A stretch of 64,000 nt of DNA from Litoreibacter ascidiaceicola (GTDB lineage Bacteria; Pseudomonadota; Alphaproteobacteria; Rhodobacterales; Rhodobacteraceae), in assembly GCF_900129235.1 (NCBI RefSeq), contig NZ_FQUV01000007.1, positions 124,001-188,000 on the forward strand, in the 5' to 3' direction. The translations under genes were made by a program, and so were the position numbers. The notes under the pieces are model-generated. The model made no database searches and was not told the DNA's origin. It worked only from the letters and a program-made list of their open reading frames with translations. This document shows, in pieces, positions 27,562-36,191 of this stretch. The first letter of the stretch is position 1; each line of letters opens with the position of its first letter.

Positions 27562-28350
27562 ATGGCTGGATTGATGGACGGCAAGCGCGGCCTGATCATG
27601 GGGGTCGCCAACGAGCGGTCCATCGCGTGGGGAATAGCCAAGGCCATGGCCGCCGAGGGCGCGGAACTGGCATTTTCCTACCAAGGCGATGCTTTTGGTA
27701 AACGTGTAGAGCCTTTGGCGGCGTCGGTAGGGTCTGACATCTTGGTGGATGTGGACGTGACCGACGACGACTCGCTCGACGCTTGCTTCAAAACGCTTGA
27801 AGACAAGTGGGGCAGTCTTGATTTCGTGGTCCACGCCATCGCGTTCTCCGACAAGAACGAGTTGGCGGGCCGGTTCATCAACACCTCCCGCGAGAATTTC
27901 AAGAATTCGATGGTTATCAGTTGCTACTCGCTGATTGACGTCGCCCGCCGTGCGGCCCCGTTGATGAAGGACGGCGGCACCTTGCTTACGCTTACCTATC
28001 AGGGCTCCAACCGCGTGACACCGTTCTACAACGTCATGGGCGTCGCCAAGGCGGCGTTGGAATCAACCGTGCGCTATCTGGCGAACGACCTTGGCCCGGA
28101 CGGCATCCGCGTCAACGCGATCTCCCCCGGCCCGATGAAAACCCTTGCAGGTGCAGCCATAGGCGGCGCGCGCAAGACCTTTCGCCAGACCGAGGCGAAC
28201 GCCCCCATGCGGGCCAATGCGACGCTGGAGGCCGTGGGCGGCACTGCCGTCTACCTTGCCAGCGATCACGGCAACTGCACGACTGGTGAAATCATCCGCG
28301 TCGATGGTGGCTATCACGTGCTGGGCATGCCTCAACCAGAGAACCTGTAG
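27562..28350 (+). CDS. fabI: NADH-dependent enoyl-ACP reductase
   Basis: 262 residues with the FabI-type nucleotide fold GVANERSIAWGIA (residues 14-26) and the active residues Tyr146, Tyr156 and Lys163 at the same numbers as in E. coli FabI. It carries out the last, NADH-dependent step of each fatty acid elongation round. At the place of E. coli Gly93 the sequence is HAIAFS, with Ala instead of Gly; this is common in alphaproteobacteria. It closes the fabA-fabB-fabI unit. A further FabI may exist elsewhere in the genome. Confidence 0.95.
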   Translation: MAGLMDGKRGLIMGVANERSIAWGIAKAMAAEGAELAFSYQGDAFGKRVEPLAASVGSDILVDVDVTDDDSLDACFKTLEDKWGSLDFVVHAIAFSDKNELAGRFINTSRENFKNSMVISCYSLIDVARRAAPLMKDGGTLLTLTYQGSNRVTPFYNVMGVAKAALESTVRYLANDLGPDGIRVNAISPGPMKTLAGAAIGGARKTFRQTEANAPMRANATLEAVGGTAVYLASDHGNCTTGEIIRVDGGYHVLGMPQPENL

Positions 28351-28452
28351 GACCAAAGCCACGCGTCATTGCCCATAATTGGGCCAATATGACGTCCTTC
28401 TTTGGCCATCTTGGCAGTGTTCCATGCCGTCAGGTCTGACAAAGGTTTTGCA

Positions 28453-29235
28453 ATGTTCGTGTTATTCGCTGCAATCGTGCTGTGCACATTAATGCTCTAC
28501 ACCCTTCGCGGAGGGATGGTATCCAATCGCGGCCTGACGGTCGTTGGCATGGACATCCAAGGCCTCGGCATGGGCGTGCTCGCTTTTGTGGCAGCCGCTT
28601 GGTATTTTGGTCCGCTTTATGGCGTGGCAATCGTTCTGTCCGTGATGATCCATGAATTCGGTCACGTTGCCGCGTATCGCATCGCAGGCCATGACGACGC
28701 GCGTTTTCGCCTGATCCCGCTGATGGGGGGCGTGGCGATATCAGACCGCGCACCAGAAACGCAAGCCCACGACTTTTTCATCACCCTGATGGGGCCGGGT
28801 ATCTGCCTCGCCCCGATGGCGCTGGCTTACGCCTTGTCGGAGGTCATCACGCCATACTCCGCCGAGGCGGCGCATTTCTTGTGGGTGTTTGCCATCGTCA
28901 CCGGTGCATTGAACTTCTTCAACCTGTTGCCGTTCTGGCCCCTTGATGGCGGGCGCTGCGTGCGCATCCTGATCGACACATTCGCCCCTGGTGCCACAAA
29001 TTTCGTCACCTTGGGGATGAGCGCAGCTTTGGCCGCCGCTGCCGTGGCGATGCACTCCATGGCACTGTTCTTTTTCGCCATACTCGGCGCGCAATCGCTG
29101 TTCAGCTGGTCGGAGGCTTGGGTGCACAGAACGCCGCTGACCAAGCCGCAAGGCGTGTTGGCACTGGCGGCCTATCTGTTCACGGCGGGCGCGCATTTTT
29201 GGGGCGGGCTCACGATGTTGATGCGCTACCTTTAG
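28453..29235 (+). CDS. Site-2-type (M50) membrane metalloprotease
   Basis: 260 residues with about six membrane segments. HEFGH (in MIHEFGHVAAYR) supplies the two zinc His and catalytic Glu; LLPFWPLDGGR near the middle is the NPDG-like motif giving the third zinc ligand. There is no PDZ domain, so it is of the short S2P type and not RseP. It cuts membrane-spanning substrates within the bilayer. The ATG at 28453 has AAAGG upstream; an in-frame ATG at 28402 is less likely. It is probably a single gene in front of the HAD chain. Confidence 0.8.
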   Translation: MFVLFAAIVLCTLMLYTLRGGMVSNRGLTVVGMDIQGLGMGVLAFVAAAWYFGPLYGVAIVLSVMIHEFGHVAAYRIAGHDDARFRLIPLMGGVAISDRAPETQAHDFFITLMGPGICLAPMALAYALSEVITPYSAEAAHFLWVFAIVTGALNFFNLLPFWPLDGGRCVRILIDTFAPGATNFVTLGMSAALAAAAVAMHSMALFFFAILGAQSLFSWSEAWVHRTPLTKPQGVLALAAYLFTAGAHFWGGLTMLMRYL

Positions 29236-29291
29236 GCGTTTTCCTCGGTCTCGGGCTGTGCCACTCTGCCTGCACAGCCGGAGGAACCCCT

Positions 29292-29978
29292 ATGCCAATC
29301 ACCACCTGTGTTTTCGATGCCTATGGCACCTTGTTTGACGTGTCCGCTGCCGCCCGTATCGCGGCCGACGAGCCGGGCCGCGACGAACTTGCCGCTTGCT
29401 GGCATAAGGTCGCGAATGACTGGCGTCTCAAGCAGCTGCAATACACATGGCTCCGCGCGGTAACCGGTGACCACGCCGATTTCTGGGACGTGACCCAAAA
29501 CGGGTTGGACTGGGCCATGGAAGCCAACGGTCTGGACGATCCGGAGCTTCGGGAACGCCTGCTTGCGCTGTATTGGGAACTGCGCGCTTACAAGGAAGTG
29601 CCGTTCATGCTCGCCCATTTGAAGGCGGCCGGAATGAACACAGCGATCTTGTCGAACGGCTCCCCGAACATGCTTGATGGTGCAGTGTCGTCAGCGGGCA
29701 TTGGCGAACATCTGGACGATGTCCTGTCGGTAGAAGATGTGGGCGTTTTCAAACCTCATGCTTCGGTTTACGACTTGGTCGGCAAACGTTTCGGCTGCGC
29801 GAAGGACGAAGTGCTGTTCGTGTCCTCCAACGGCTGGGACGCGGCTTGTGCGACAGGCTACGGATTTGCGACCGCATGGGTGAACCGTGCCGGCGAGCCG
29901 GTCGATCGCTTGCCATGGACACCTGCCCACATCCTCAGCGACCTGACAACAATTCCGGAACTGGCGGCATCCCTATGA
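29292..29978 (+). CDS. Haloacid dehalogenase, type II (HAD)
   Basis: 228 residues from the ATG at 29292 (GGAGG upstream). FDAYGTLFDV at the start gives the nucleophile Asp (HAD motif I), LSNGSPNML gives motif II, KPHASVYDLV gives the motif III Lys, and FVSSNGWDAACATGYGF matches the type II L-2-haloacid dehalogenase end. It would hydrolyse 2-halo acids such as chloroacetate to 2-hydroxy acids with inversion. Its stop overlaps the ATG of the alpha/beta hydrolase gene. The natural substrate could also be a phosphate ester. Confidence 0.87.
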   Translation: MPITTCVFDAYGTLFDVSAAARIAADEPGRDELAACWHKVANDWRLKQLQYTWLRAVTGDHADFWDVTQNGLDWAMEANGLDDPELRERLLALYWELRAYKEVPFMLAHLKAAGMNTAILSNGSPNMLDGAVSSAGIGEHLDDVLSVEDVGVFKPHASVYDLVGKRFGCAKDEVLFVSSNGWDAACATGYGFATAWVNRAGEPVDRLPWTPAHILSDLTTIPELAASL

Positions 29979-30796
29979 GCAAGTTCACCACCAACGACGG
30001 AATCTCCCTGCACTACACTGACGAAGGCGAGGGGCTTCCGGTCCTGTGTCTTGCAGGCTTAACCCGCAACAGCTCTGACTTCGACTACGTCGCGCCGCAC
30101 CTGAATGACGTGCGCCTGATCCGCATGGATTATCGCGGGCGCGGGCAGTCGGACTGGGCGGACCCGTCGACCTACACCTTGCCGCAGGAAGGGCAGGACG
30201 CGCTGGCTTTGCTGGATCATCTGGACATCCCGAAAGCTGCAATTTTAGGCACCTCGCGTGGCGGCATCATTGCCATGGGGGTGGCGGCAAGCGTTAAAGA
30301 CCGGCTTCTGGGCGTTTGCCTGAACGACATCGGGCCGGACATCGCGGAGCCGGGTTTGGACGCGATCAAAAACTATCTTGGCCGCCGCCCGACGTTCAAA
30401 ACATATGAAGAAGCAACGGCCCAACGCGCCAAACTGATGGCAGGGTTTGAGGATGTTCCCGAAAGCCGCTGGCGCGAAGAGGCAGAGAAACACTATGTCG
30501 AAAAGCCCGACGGGTTGGACATCAATTATGATCCCAAATTGCGTGACGGGGTGCTGTCAGGGCCGCAAAACCTGAACCCTGATCTGTGGCCCTTTTTCGA
30601 TGCTTGGGAGGGCTTGCCATTGGCGCTCCTACGCGGGGCGAATTCAGACCTTCTGACACGTGAAACCACCGCGGAGATGGAGCGACGCCGACCGGACATG
30701 CTGTCCGTCGAGGTGCAAGGGCGGGGCCATGTTCCATTCCTTGACGAGCCGGAATCCCTGCTGACGATCAAAGCGTGGTTGGGGGAAATGCAATGA
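29975..30796 (+). CDS. Alpha/beta hydrolase
   Basis: 273 residues. The oxyanion region is CLAGLTRNSSDF, the nucleophile elbow GTSRGG gives Ser, and the late GRGHVPFLDE gives the catalytic His. It is likely an esterase or C-C hydrolase; the substrate is unknown. Its start lies in an ATGA overlap with the dehalogenase stop, and its stop overlaps the dehydratase start in the same way, so the three are translated together. Confidence 0.85.
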   Translation: MSKFTTNDGISLHYTDEGEGLPVLCLAGLTRNSSDFDYVAPHLNDVRLIRMDYRGRGQSDWADPSTYTLPQEGQDALALLDHLDIPKAAILGTSRGGIIAMGVAASVKDRLLGVCLNDIGPDIAEPGLDAIKNYLGRRPTFKTYEEATAQRAKLMAGFEDVPESRWREEAEKHYVEKPDGLDINYDPKLRDGVLSGPQNLNPDLWPFFDAWEGLPLALLRGANSDLLTRETTAEMERRRPDMLSVEVQGRGHVPFLDEPESLLTIKAWLGEMQ

Positions 30797-31773
30797 ACAT
30801 CGAAATGATAGAAGCCGCCGCAAAGCGGATTGACGGCCATGCACGACGCACACCGCTTCTGACCTCCCCGTTTGTTGACGAGATTGCTGGTCGCCGTGTT
30901 TTCGTGAAGCCCGAGGCATTGCAACACACCGGGTCGTTCAAATTTCGCGGCGCGTGGTCGGCGGTCTCGGCGCTTACCGACAATGCACTCAAGGCTGGTG
31001 TCATTGCCTTTTCGTCAGGCAATCATGCGCAAGGTGTGGCGCTGGCAGCCCGCGAGCACGGGACGAGTGCGGTGATCGTCATGCCAGCGGACGCCCCCCA
31101 GATGAAAATCGAGAACACGCGCGCGTTGGGTGCGGAGGTGGTTTTGTATGACCGAGCAACCGAGGATCGCGACGAAATTGGCGCGCGCCTCGCAACGGAA
31201 CGGGGTCTGACCCTGATCAAGCCATTCGACGAGCCCTTGGTGATTGCAGGCCAAGGCACTGTCGGTCTGGAAATTGCGGAGCAGGCGGCAGAGCTTGGTG
31301 CAAATGCGCGAGAGGTTCTGGTCTGCTGTGGCGGTGGCGGGCTGACCTCTGGCATCGCATTGGCGCTGGAGGCCAAAGCGCCGGAGTTGCGTGTCCGCCC
31401 CGTTGAACCGGAAAACTTCGACGACGTGACCCGTTCGCTGGAAGCGGGGGAGATCAAGCGCAACAAAAGCCTGTCGGGCTCGATATGTGACGCGATCATT
31501 ACTCCGCAGCCGGGCGATGTTACCTTCCCGATCCTCAAGCGCTTGTGTGGCCCTGGCCTAGTGGTGCCCGAGGAGGATTGCCTGCGCGCCATGGCAGTAG
31601 CCTTTGCCCGCCTCAAGGTGGTGCTGGAGCCGGGCGGGGCAATCGCGCTTGCCGCGGCGCTATATCACGGGGACAAATTCGACGGCGATGACGTCATCGC
31701 CGTGGCCTCTGGCGGCAATGTCGATGCTGAAGTGTTCCAGATGGCGTTGGCCAAATACGGGGATGACGTATGA
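30793..31773 (+). CDS. Threonine/serine dehydratase-type PLP enzyme
   Basis: 326 residues of a fold-type II PLP enzyme. The Schiff-base Lys is Lys50 in TGSFKFRGA; the glycine-rich phosphate loop is CCGGGGLTSGIAL. There is no C-terminal ACT regulatory domain, so it is the catabolic, short form, close to threonine dehydratase, serine racemase and threo-3-hydroxyaspartate dehydratase. It turns hydroxyamino acids into 2-oxo acids and ammonia. Both its ends overlap neighbouring genes by ATGA. Confidence 0.87.
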   Translation: MNIEMIEAAAKRIDGHARRTPLLTSPFVDEIAGRRVFVKPEALQHTGSFKFRGAWSAVSALTDNALKAGVIAFSSGNHAQGVALAAREHGTSAVIVMPADAPQMKIENTRALGAEVVLYDRATEDRDEIGARLATERGLTLIKPFDEPLVIAGQGTVGLEIAEQAAELGANAREVLVCCGGGGLTSGIALALEAKAPELRVRPVEPENFDDVTRSLEAGEIKRNKSLSGSICDAIITPQPGDVTFPILKRLCGPGLVVPEEDCLRAMAVAFARLKVVLEPGGAIALAAALYHGDKFDGDDVIAVASGGNVDAEVFQMALAKYGDDV

Positions 31774-32960
31774 CCGATTTCACCATTGCCAGCTTCAACG
31801 TCAAAAACCTGATCGCCGCCGATCAGGAGTATTATCGCTTCGAAAAATACACACCCGAGGAGCACGCGTGGAAGGAGGACTGGCTGGCCGATCAGGTCTT
31901 CACGCTGAACGCCGACATCGTGGGGTTTCAGGAGATTTTCGACAAAGCTCCACTGCAAGAGGTGATCGCGGAGGCGGACCGTCGCGGCAAAGCCTCCAAC
32001 GAAGACGCGGTGCCCGATCGCAACAAGCGCTACGCCCGCAAGGCAATTTTCCGCAAGCTCGCTTATAAGGACTATACCAGCGCGCAGCTGGCCTTCGCGC
32101 CGAACCTGAATGACGGGGAGCCGGGGGAACGTCGACCCGGTCTGGCCATCCTGTCGCGCTATGGCTTCGTCGGCAAGCCAGAGGTGATTCAGGAAGTTGA
32201 CCCCGATTTGGTGATCCCCTTCGCCATGATGAGCGGCGGAGATGGCGGCTCGTTCCGTCTCGACCGCCTGTCGCGCCCGATCCTGAAGGCACGGATTCCA
32301 GTGGGAAATCAGATCATCACGGTCTTCAACTGCCACCTGAAGTCTAAACTGGGCGAGTTCACGCGCCCCGACGGGGGCGGTCAGCCGCCCGAAATTGACC
32401 TGGTCAATTATGATCCGGTTGGTCGCGCGCTTGGGTCCCTACGTGCCGCAACCCGCCGGATGGCCGAAGCTTGGGTGCTGCGCCAGCTGGTTGTCGAAGA
32501 GATCAACAAAGGGAACCCTGTTATCGTGCTGGGCGATCTTAACGACAGCGACAACGCCGTTAGCTCCGAAATTATCGCCGGTGAACGTCCATTCAAAAAC
32601 TACGCGTGGATGCGCCGGCACGATGCCAAGAAGGCAAATGACCGGTACTCCGACGCTGAGAACGAGATCATTCAGGAAAAGATCAAAGCGGTTCGACTGG
32701 AAAGCTGCGAAAAGCTGTTCGTCCGCAAGTCACTGCGTGACATGGTTTACACCTCTGCGTTTGGTGGGGTCTTCGAGAGCATCGATCAAATCCTGCTGTC
32801 GCGCCACTTCACAGGCGGCACCAATCAGATCGGCGAAATGTCGTACTTCTCGGTGTTCAACGACCACCTGACAGATGGCTCGCATGACGAGGCACCCTAT
32901 AACAAGCTGGCCTCGGACCACGGGCAAATCATGGCGCATCTGCGCTTATGGGACGCGTAA
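31770..32960 (+). CDS. Endonuclease/exonuclease/phosphatase (EEP) family protein
   Basis: 396 residues. EEP motifs appear in order: IASFNVKNL (Asn), VGFQEIFD (metal Glu), FNCHLKSK (His), LGDLNDSD (Asp-x-Asn), and SDHGQI at the end (catalytic Asp-His). It has no signal peptide, so it acts inside the cell, on nucleic acids or on a phosphodiester small molecule. It is the last gene of an ATGA-linked chain with metabolic enzymes, which speaks for a small-molecule phosphoesterase. Its end overlaps the MFS gene end by 32 bp. Confidence 0.82.
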   Translation: MTDFTIASFNVKNLIAADQEYYRFEKYTPEEHAWKEDWLADQVFTLNADIVGFQEIFDKAPLQEVIAEADRRGKASNEDAVPDRNKRYARKAIFRKLAYKDYTSAQLAFAPNLNDGEPGERRPGLAILSRYGFVGKPEVIQEVDPDLVIPFAMMSGGDGGSFRLDRLSRPILKARIPVGNQIITVFNCHLKSKLGEFTRPDGGGQPPEIDLVNYDPVGRALGSLRAATRRMAEAWVLRQLVVEEINKGNPVIVLGDLNDSDNAVSSEIIAGERPFKNYAWMRRHDAKKANDRYSDAENEIIQEKIKAVRLESCEKLFVRKSLRDMVYTSAFGGVFESIDQILLSRHFTGGTNQIGEMSYFSVFNDHLTDGSHDEAPYNKLASDHGQIMAHLRLWDA

Positions 32961-34149
32961 GAGCGCGGGCGACCATTCCCCACGCGACAAGCATCAATCC
33001 CATCGCCAGCAAGAAGGCCGCACCCGGTAGGAAAAACAGCGCGTCCTCGCCTGTGAAATAGGAAAAGACACGGGTGAACACCAGTGGCGCGAAAATCATG
33101 CCAAGTGCGTTGATCGAGGACATCACCCCTAGCAGTTCACCTTGCTGGTTGTCGGCAGCGCGGCCCGACATCACGGCTTGTAACGCAGGGCCGACGACCG
33201 CCCCGAATGCCGCAAACGGGGTAAGCATCAGCAACACCCATCCGTCGGAAATAAACGCCATCATCGCCAACGTGCAGGCGTTGTAGATCAAGCCCCAATA
33301 GACGGTTTTCACCTCTCCCAGTTTCGCAATTACCCAGCGGATCAGCACGGCCTGAGTGATCGCCATGGACACACCGTAGATCGCAAGTGATGCACCGATC
33401 ACGCCGGGGGACCATCCGAAGCTGGCGGCGGTGTAATAAGCCCATATTGCTGGATAAACCATATTGGCGATCTGGTAGAAGAAATAGACCGAAAGCAAAG
33501 CGCCAAGTCCAGGGAGGGCGGTGACCGCTTTAAGCCCGCCCACCGGATTGGCCCGCGCCCATTGGAACGGGCGTTGCTTTTCTGGCGTGACAGTTTCCGG
33601 CAACACGAAATAGCCAAGCACGAAATTCGCACCTGCCAGTATCGCCGCCGCCCAGAACGGCGCACGCGGTCCAAGCTCTGCCAGCAAGCCGCCGATCACG
33701 GGGCCAAGGACGAAGCCGACGCCGAAGGCGGCACCGATCAGGCCGAAGTTCTGGGATTTCTTCTCGCGCGGGGACACATCCGCCATGAAGGCGTTGGCCG
33801 TCGCATGGGTGGCCGCTGTGACGCCGCCGATGATACGCCCGATCAACAGCAACCAGATGGTACCGGCCAAAGCCATCAACACATAGTCAAAGGCCATGGC
33901 GGCATTAGATGTCAGCAACACCGGACGCCGCCCGAACCTGTCTGACAAAGAGCCGACCATGGGCGAGAACATGAACTGCATGAAGGCAAACACCGCCGAC
34001 AGGATACCCCCCCAAACAGCCGCGCCCGAGATGTCGGTATGTCCTACATCCTGAATAAGTTGCGGCATCACGGGCAGGATTAGACCGATGCCCATCGCGT
34101 CGATCAGCACGGTGATCAGAATGAAGGTGATGGGCAGGTTGCGGGTCAT
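32929..34149 (-). CDS. MFS drug exporter, Tet(A)-like
   Basis: 406 residues with twelve membrane segments. The first helix LITVLIDAMGIGLILPV is typical of the TCR/Tet proton antiporters, and loop 2-3 has motif A as GSLSDRFGRRPVLL. Class A/B Tet proteins are the nearest relatives by pattern, but chromosomal Tet-like pumps in Rhodobacteraceae are common and the substrate cannot be taken to be tetracycline. No tetR gene lies next to it. The gene ends convergent with the EEP gene. Confidence 0.85.
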   Translation of the reverse strand: MTRNLPITFILITVLIDAMGIGLILPVMPQLIQDVGHTDISGAAVWGGILSAVFAFMQFMFSPMVGSLSDRFGRRPVLLTSNAAMAFDYVLMALAGTIWLLLIGRIIGGVTAATHATANAFMADVSPREKKSQNFGLIGAAFGVGFVLGPVIGGLLAELGPRAPFWAAAILAGANFVLGYFVLPETVTPEKQRPFQWARANPVGGLKAVTALPGLGALLSVYFFYQIANMVYPAIWAYYTAASFGWSPGVIGASLAIYGVSMAITQAVLIRWVIAKLGEVKTVYWGLIYNACTLAMMAFISDGWVLLMLTPFAAFGAVVGPALQAVMSGRAADNQQGELLGVMSSINALGMIFAPLVFTRVFSYFTGEDALFFLPGAAFLLAMGLMLVAWGMVARALTRPISADAP

Positions 34150-34188
34150 AGCGGCCTAAATGGCTGCGACCGCTGTGTAAGGCAAGGT

Positions 34189-34974
34189 TTACGTATGGCC
34201 AATGTCGCTCAGGAATTGTGTCAGCAAGGCCGCAAAAATGTCGGGCTGCTCCACGCAAGGTAGGTGGCCCGCACGCCGGATCAGCTCGAACCGGCTGCCT
34301 TTGATCAGGTCGGCCGTCTCGCGGATCAGGTCCGGCGGAGAGGCCCAGTCCTCGCTGCCCGCTATTGCCAGCGTTGGAAGCGTCAACGCTGCTGTGGTCG
34401 AGTAGAAGTCGGTTCCTGCGATTGCAGCACACGCTCCAAGGTAGCCTTGCTTCGGCGTGCTCGTCAGCATGTCGCGCCAACAGGCCAGCTCCGGCGTTTT
34501 CAGGAACGCGCGCGAGAACCAGCGTTCCGTAACCTCGTCGGCGATGCTCTCGATCCCGCCTAGCTCAACCGCCGCAATGCGGTCCTTCCACATCTGGGGA
34601 TGGCCCATCTTGGCGGCACTGTTCGACAGCACCATGGCACGTATCTGGTCCAGCCGTTTCGTGGCCAAACCTTGCGCGATCATGCCGCCAACCGATAGCC
34701 CGACGAACACGCAGTCTCGCACCTTCAGGTGATCCAGCAATGCCTCGGCGTCGCGTATCAACATCCCCATGGAATAGGGCGCATCCGGCACATCCGACGC
34801 CCCATGGCCACGCATATCATAGCGGATTAGCCGCAGGTTTTGCGGGAGCAGGGGGATCACTTTGTCCCACAACTCCAGCGACGTCCCGAGCGAGTTGGAG
34901 AACGCAACCGGCGCGCCGGACGGGTCACCGTCCTCAACGACGTTCAGGGTGATATGCCCAAGGTCTAGCTTCAC
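34189..34974 (-). CDS. 3-oxoadipate enol-lactonase-like alpha/beta hydrolase
   Basis: 261 residues from a GTG at 34974 with GAGG 8 bases upstream; the ATG further up at 35085 gives a non-conserved leader. NSLGTSLELWDKVIPLL and RYDMRGHGAS at the start, GLSVGGMIAQGLA with the nucleophile Ser, and RRAGHLPCVEQP with the catalytic His are typical of PcaD, which opens the enol-lactone in the beta-ketoadipate pathway. No other pca genes are near, so the pathway role is uncertain. Confidence 0.8.
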   Translation of the reverse strand: MKLDLGHITLNVVEDGDPSGAPVAFSNSLGTSLELWDKVIPLLPQNLRLIRYDMRGHGASDVPDAPYSMGMLIRDAEALLDHLKVRDCVFVGLSVGGMIAQGLATKRLDQIRAMVLSNSAAKMGHPQMWKDRIAAVELGGIESIADEVTERWFSRAFLKTPELACWRDMLTSTPKQGYLGACAAIAGTDFYSTTAALTLPTLAIAGSEDWASPPDLIRETADLIKGSRFELIRRAGHLPCVEQPDIFAALLTQFLSDIGHT

Positions 34975-35102
34975 AGTGACGGCCTCATGATCCGTGTTGG
35001 GTGCTAAAATGCGGGCCCATGGCAGAAATATTGCATATCGCCCTTGCGATGTGCCAGCTTCGCGGGTTGTCTTCAAACACAACATATCGCGAGGGCCGAG
35101 CC

Positions 35103-36191
35103 ATGACCAAAATCAAAGCCGCCGTGTGCCACGAATTCGGCGCACCTCTAAGCATCGAAGAGGTGGAACTTCGAGCCCCGCAGACGGGCGAGGTCGAGGT
35201 GGACCTTGAAGCCTGCGCGATCTGTTTCTCGGACATTTCGTTTCTGGATGGCGGTTGGGGCGGTGACTTGCCCGCGGTTTACGGCCATGAGGCTGCGGGA
35301 CGCGTGTCGGCTTTGGGCGATGGCGTCAGCGGGCTGGAAATTGGCGACGCGGTCTTGGTCACCCTGATCCGCTCCTGCGCCACCTGCACGCCGTGTGCGT
35401 CCGGCGTGCCGACGCAATGCGCGACGCCCTATGACCGGATGGCTGGCCCGCTCTCCATGCCCGACGGAAGCGCGTTGGAACACGGCCTTGCCTGCGGTGC
35501 CTTCGCGGAACGCGCGGTGGTTGACCAAAGCCAGATCGCGCGCATCCCTGACACCATCCCGATGGACGCGGCATCGCTGTTGTCTTGCGGGGTTGTCACA
35601 GGCGTCGGCGCGGTGGTGAACACCGCCAAGGTGCGCCCCGGTCAAAACGTGGTGGTCATCGGCGCGGGCGGCGTTGGTCTGAACGCCATTCAAGGCGCCG
35701 CAATCTCGGGTGCGGCGCGGATCATCGCGATTGATATGGTTCCTGAAAAGCTGGAAGCGGCGAAGGAGTTCGGCGCGACGGACGGCGTGCTGGCGAGCGA
35801 TCCCAAGCCATGGAAGAAAGTGGCCGAGATCACTGGCGGGCGCATGGCAGATGCTGTCATGGTCACCGTCGGTGCGATCCCTGCGTTCGAATCTGCGCCG
35901 CGGTTCCTTGGCTCTGGCGGCAATATGTATCTGGTTGGGATGCCCCACTCGGGCGACAAGGCGGCCTATGAGCCGGTTATTTTCGGCGCCATGGCGCAAG
36001 GTATGAAGGGGACGAAAATGGGTGATGTGGTATTGAAGCGCGACATTCCTTGGCTGGTTGACCTGTACGGACAAGGCCGTCTGAAGCTCGACGAATTGGT
36101 GTCGGGGCGTTGGCGTCTGGATCAGATCAACGAGGCCATTGCCGACACGCGCTCAGGCGCTGCGCGCCGCAATGTGATTATTTTCAAATGA
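35103..36191 (+). CDS. Zinc-dependent alcohol dehydrogenase (MDR)
   Basis: 362 residues from the ATG at 35103. Catalytic zinc ligands are Cys41 and His62-Glu63 (in YGHEAAGRV); structural zinc Cys residues are 92, 95, 98 and 106. The Rossmann motif GAGGVGLNAIQGA binds NAD(P), and IDMVPEKLEAAKEFGA follows as in class III and sugar alcohol dehydrogenases. Its stop overlaps the ATG of an enolase-superfamily dehydratase gene, so it probably oxidises a polyol or aldehyde in the same sugar-acid route. Confidence 0.87.
   Translation: MTKIKAAVCHEFGAPLSIEEVELRAPQTGEVEVDLEACAICFSDISFLDGGWGGDLPAVYGHEAAGRVSALGDGVSGLEIGDAVLVTLIRSCATCTPCASGVPTQCATPYDRMAGPLSMPDGSALEHGLACGAFAERAVVDQSQIARIPDTIPMDAASLLSCGVVTGVGAVVNTAKVRPGQNVVVIGAGGVGLNAIQGAAISGAARIIAIDMVPEKLEAAKEFGATDGVLASDPKPWKKVAEITGGRMADAVMVTVGAIPAFESAPRFLGSGGNMYLVGMPHSGDKAAYEPVIFGAMAQGMKGTKMGDVVLKRDIPWLVDLYGQGRLKLDELVSGRWRLDQINEAIADTRSGAARRNVIIFK

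Noticed and set aside
27562-28350. Ala in place of E. coli FabI Gly93, a triclosan-resistance position
   Set aside because: HAIAFS is usual in alphaproteobacterial FabI as far as I know, so it is not evidence of acquired resistance.
32929-34149. Tetracycline resistance gene
   Set aside because: The pump is Tet(A)-like by motif but lacks a divergent tetR gene and mobile surroundings; chromosomal relatives have varied substrates.
35066-35083. GTTGT-N8-ACAAC inverted repeat before the alcohol dehydrogenase gene
   Set aside because: Arms are short and differ from the TGGT-N11-ACCA sites; no second copy supports it as an operator.
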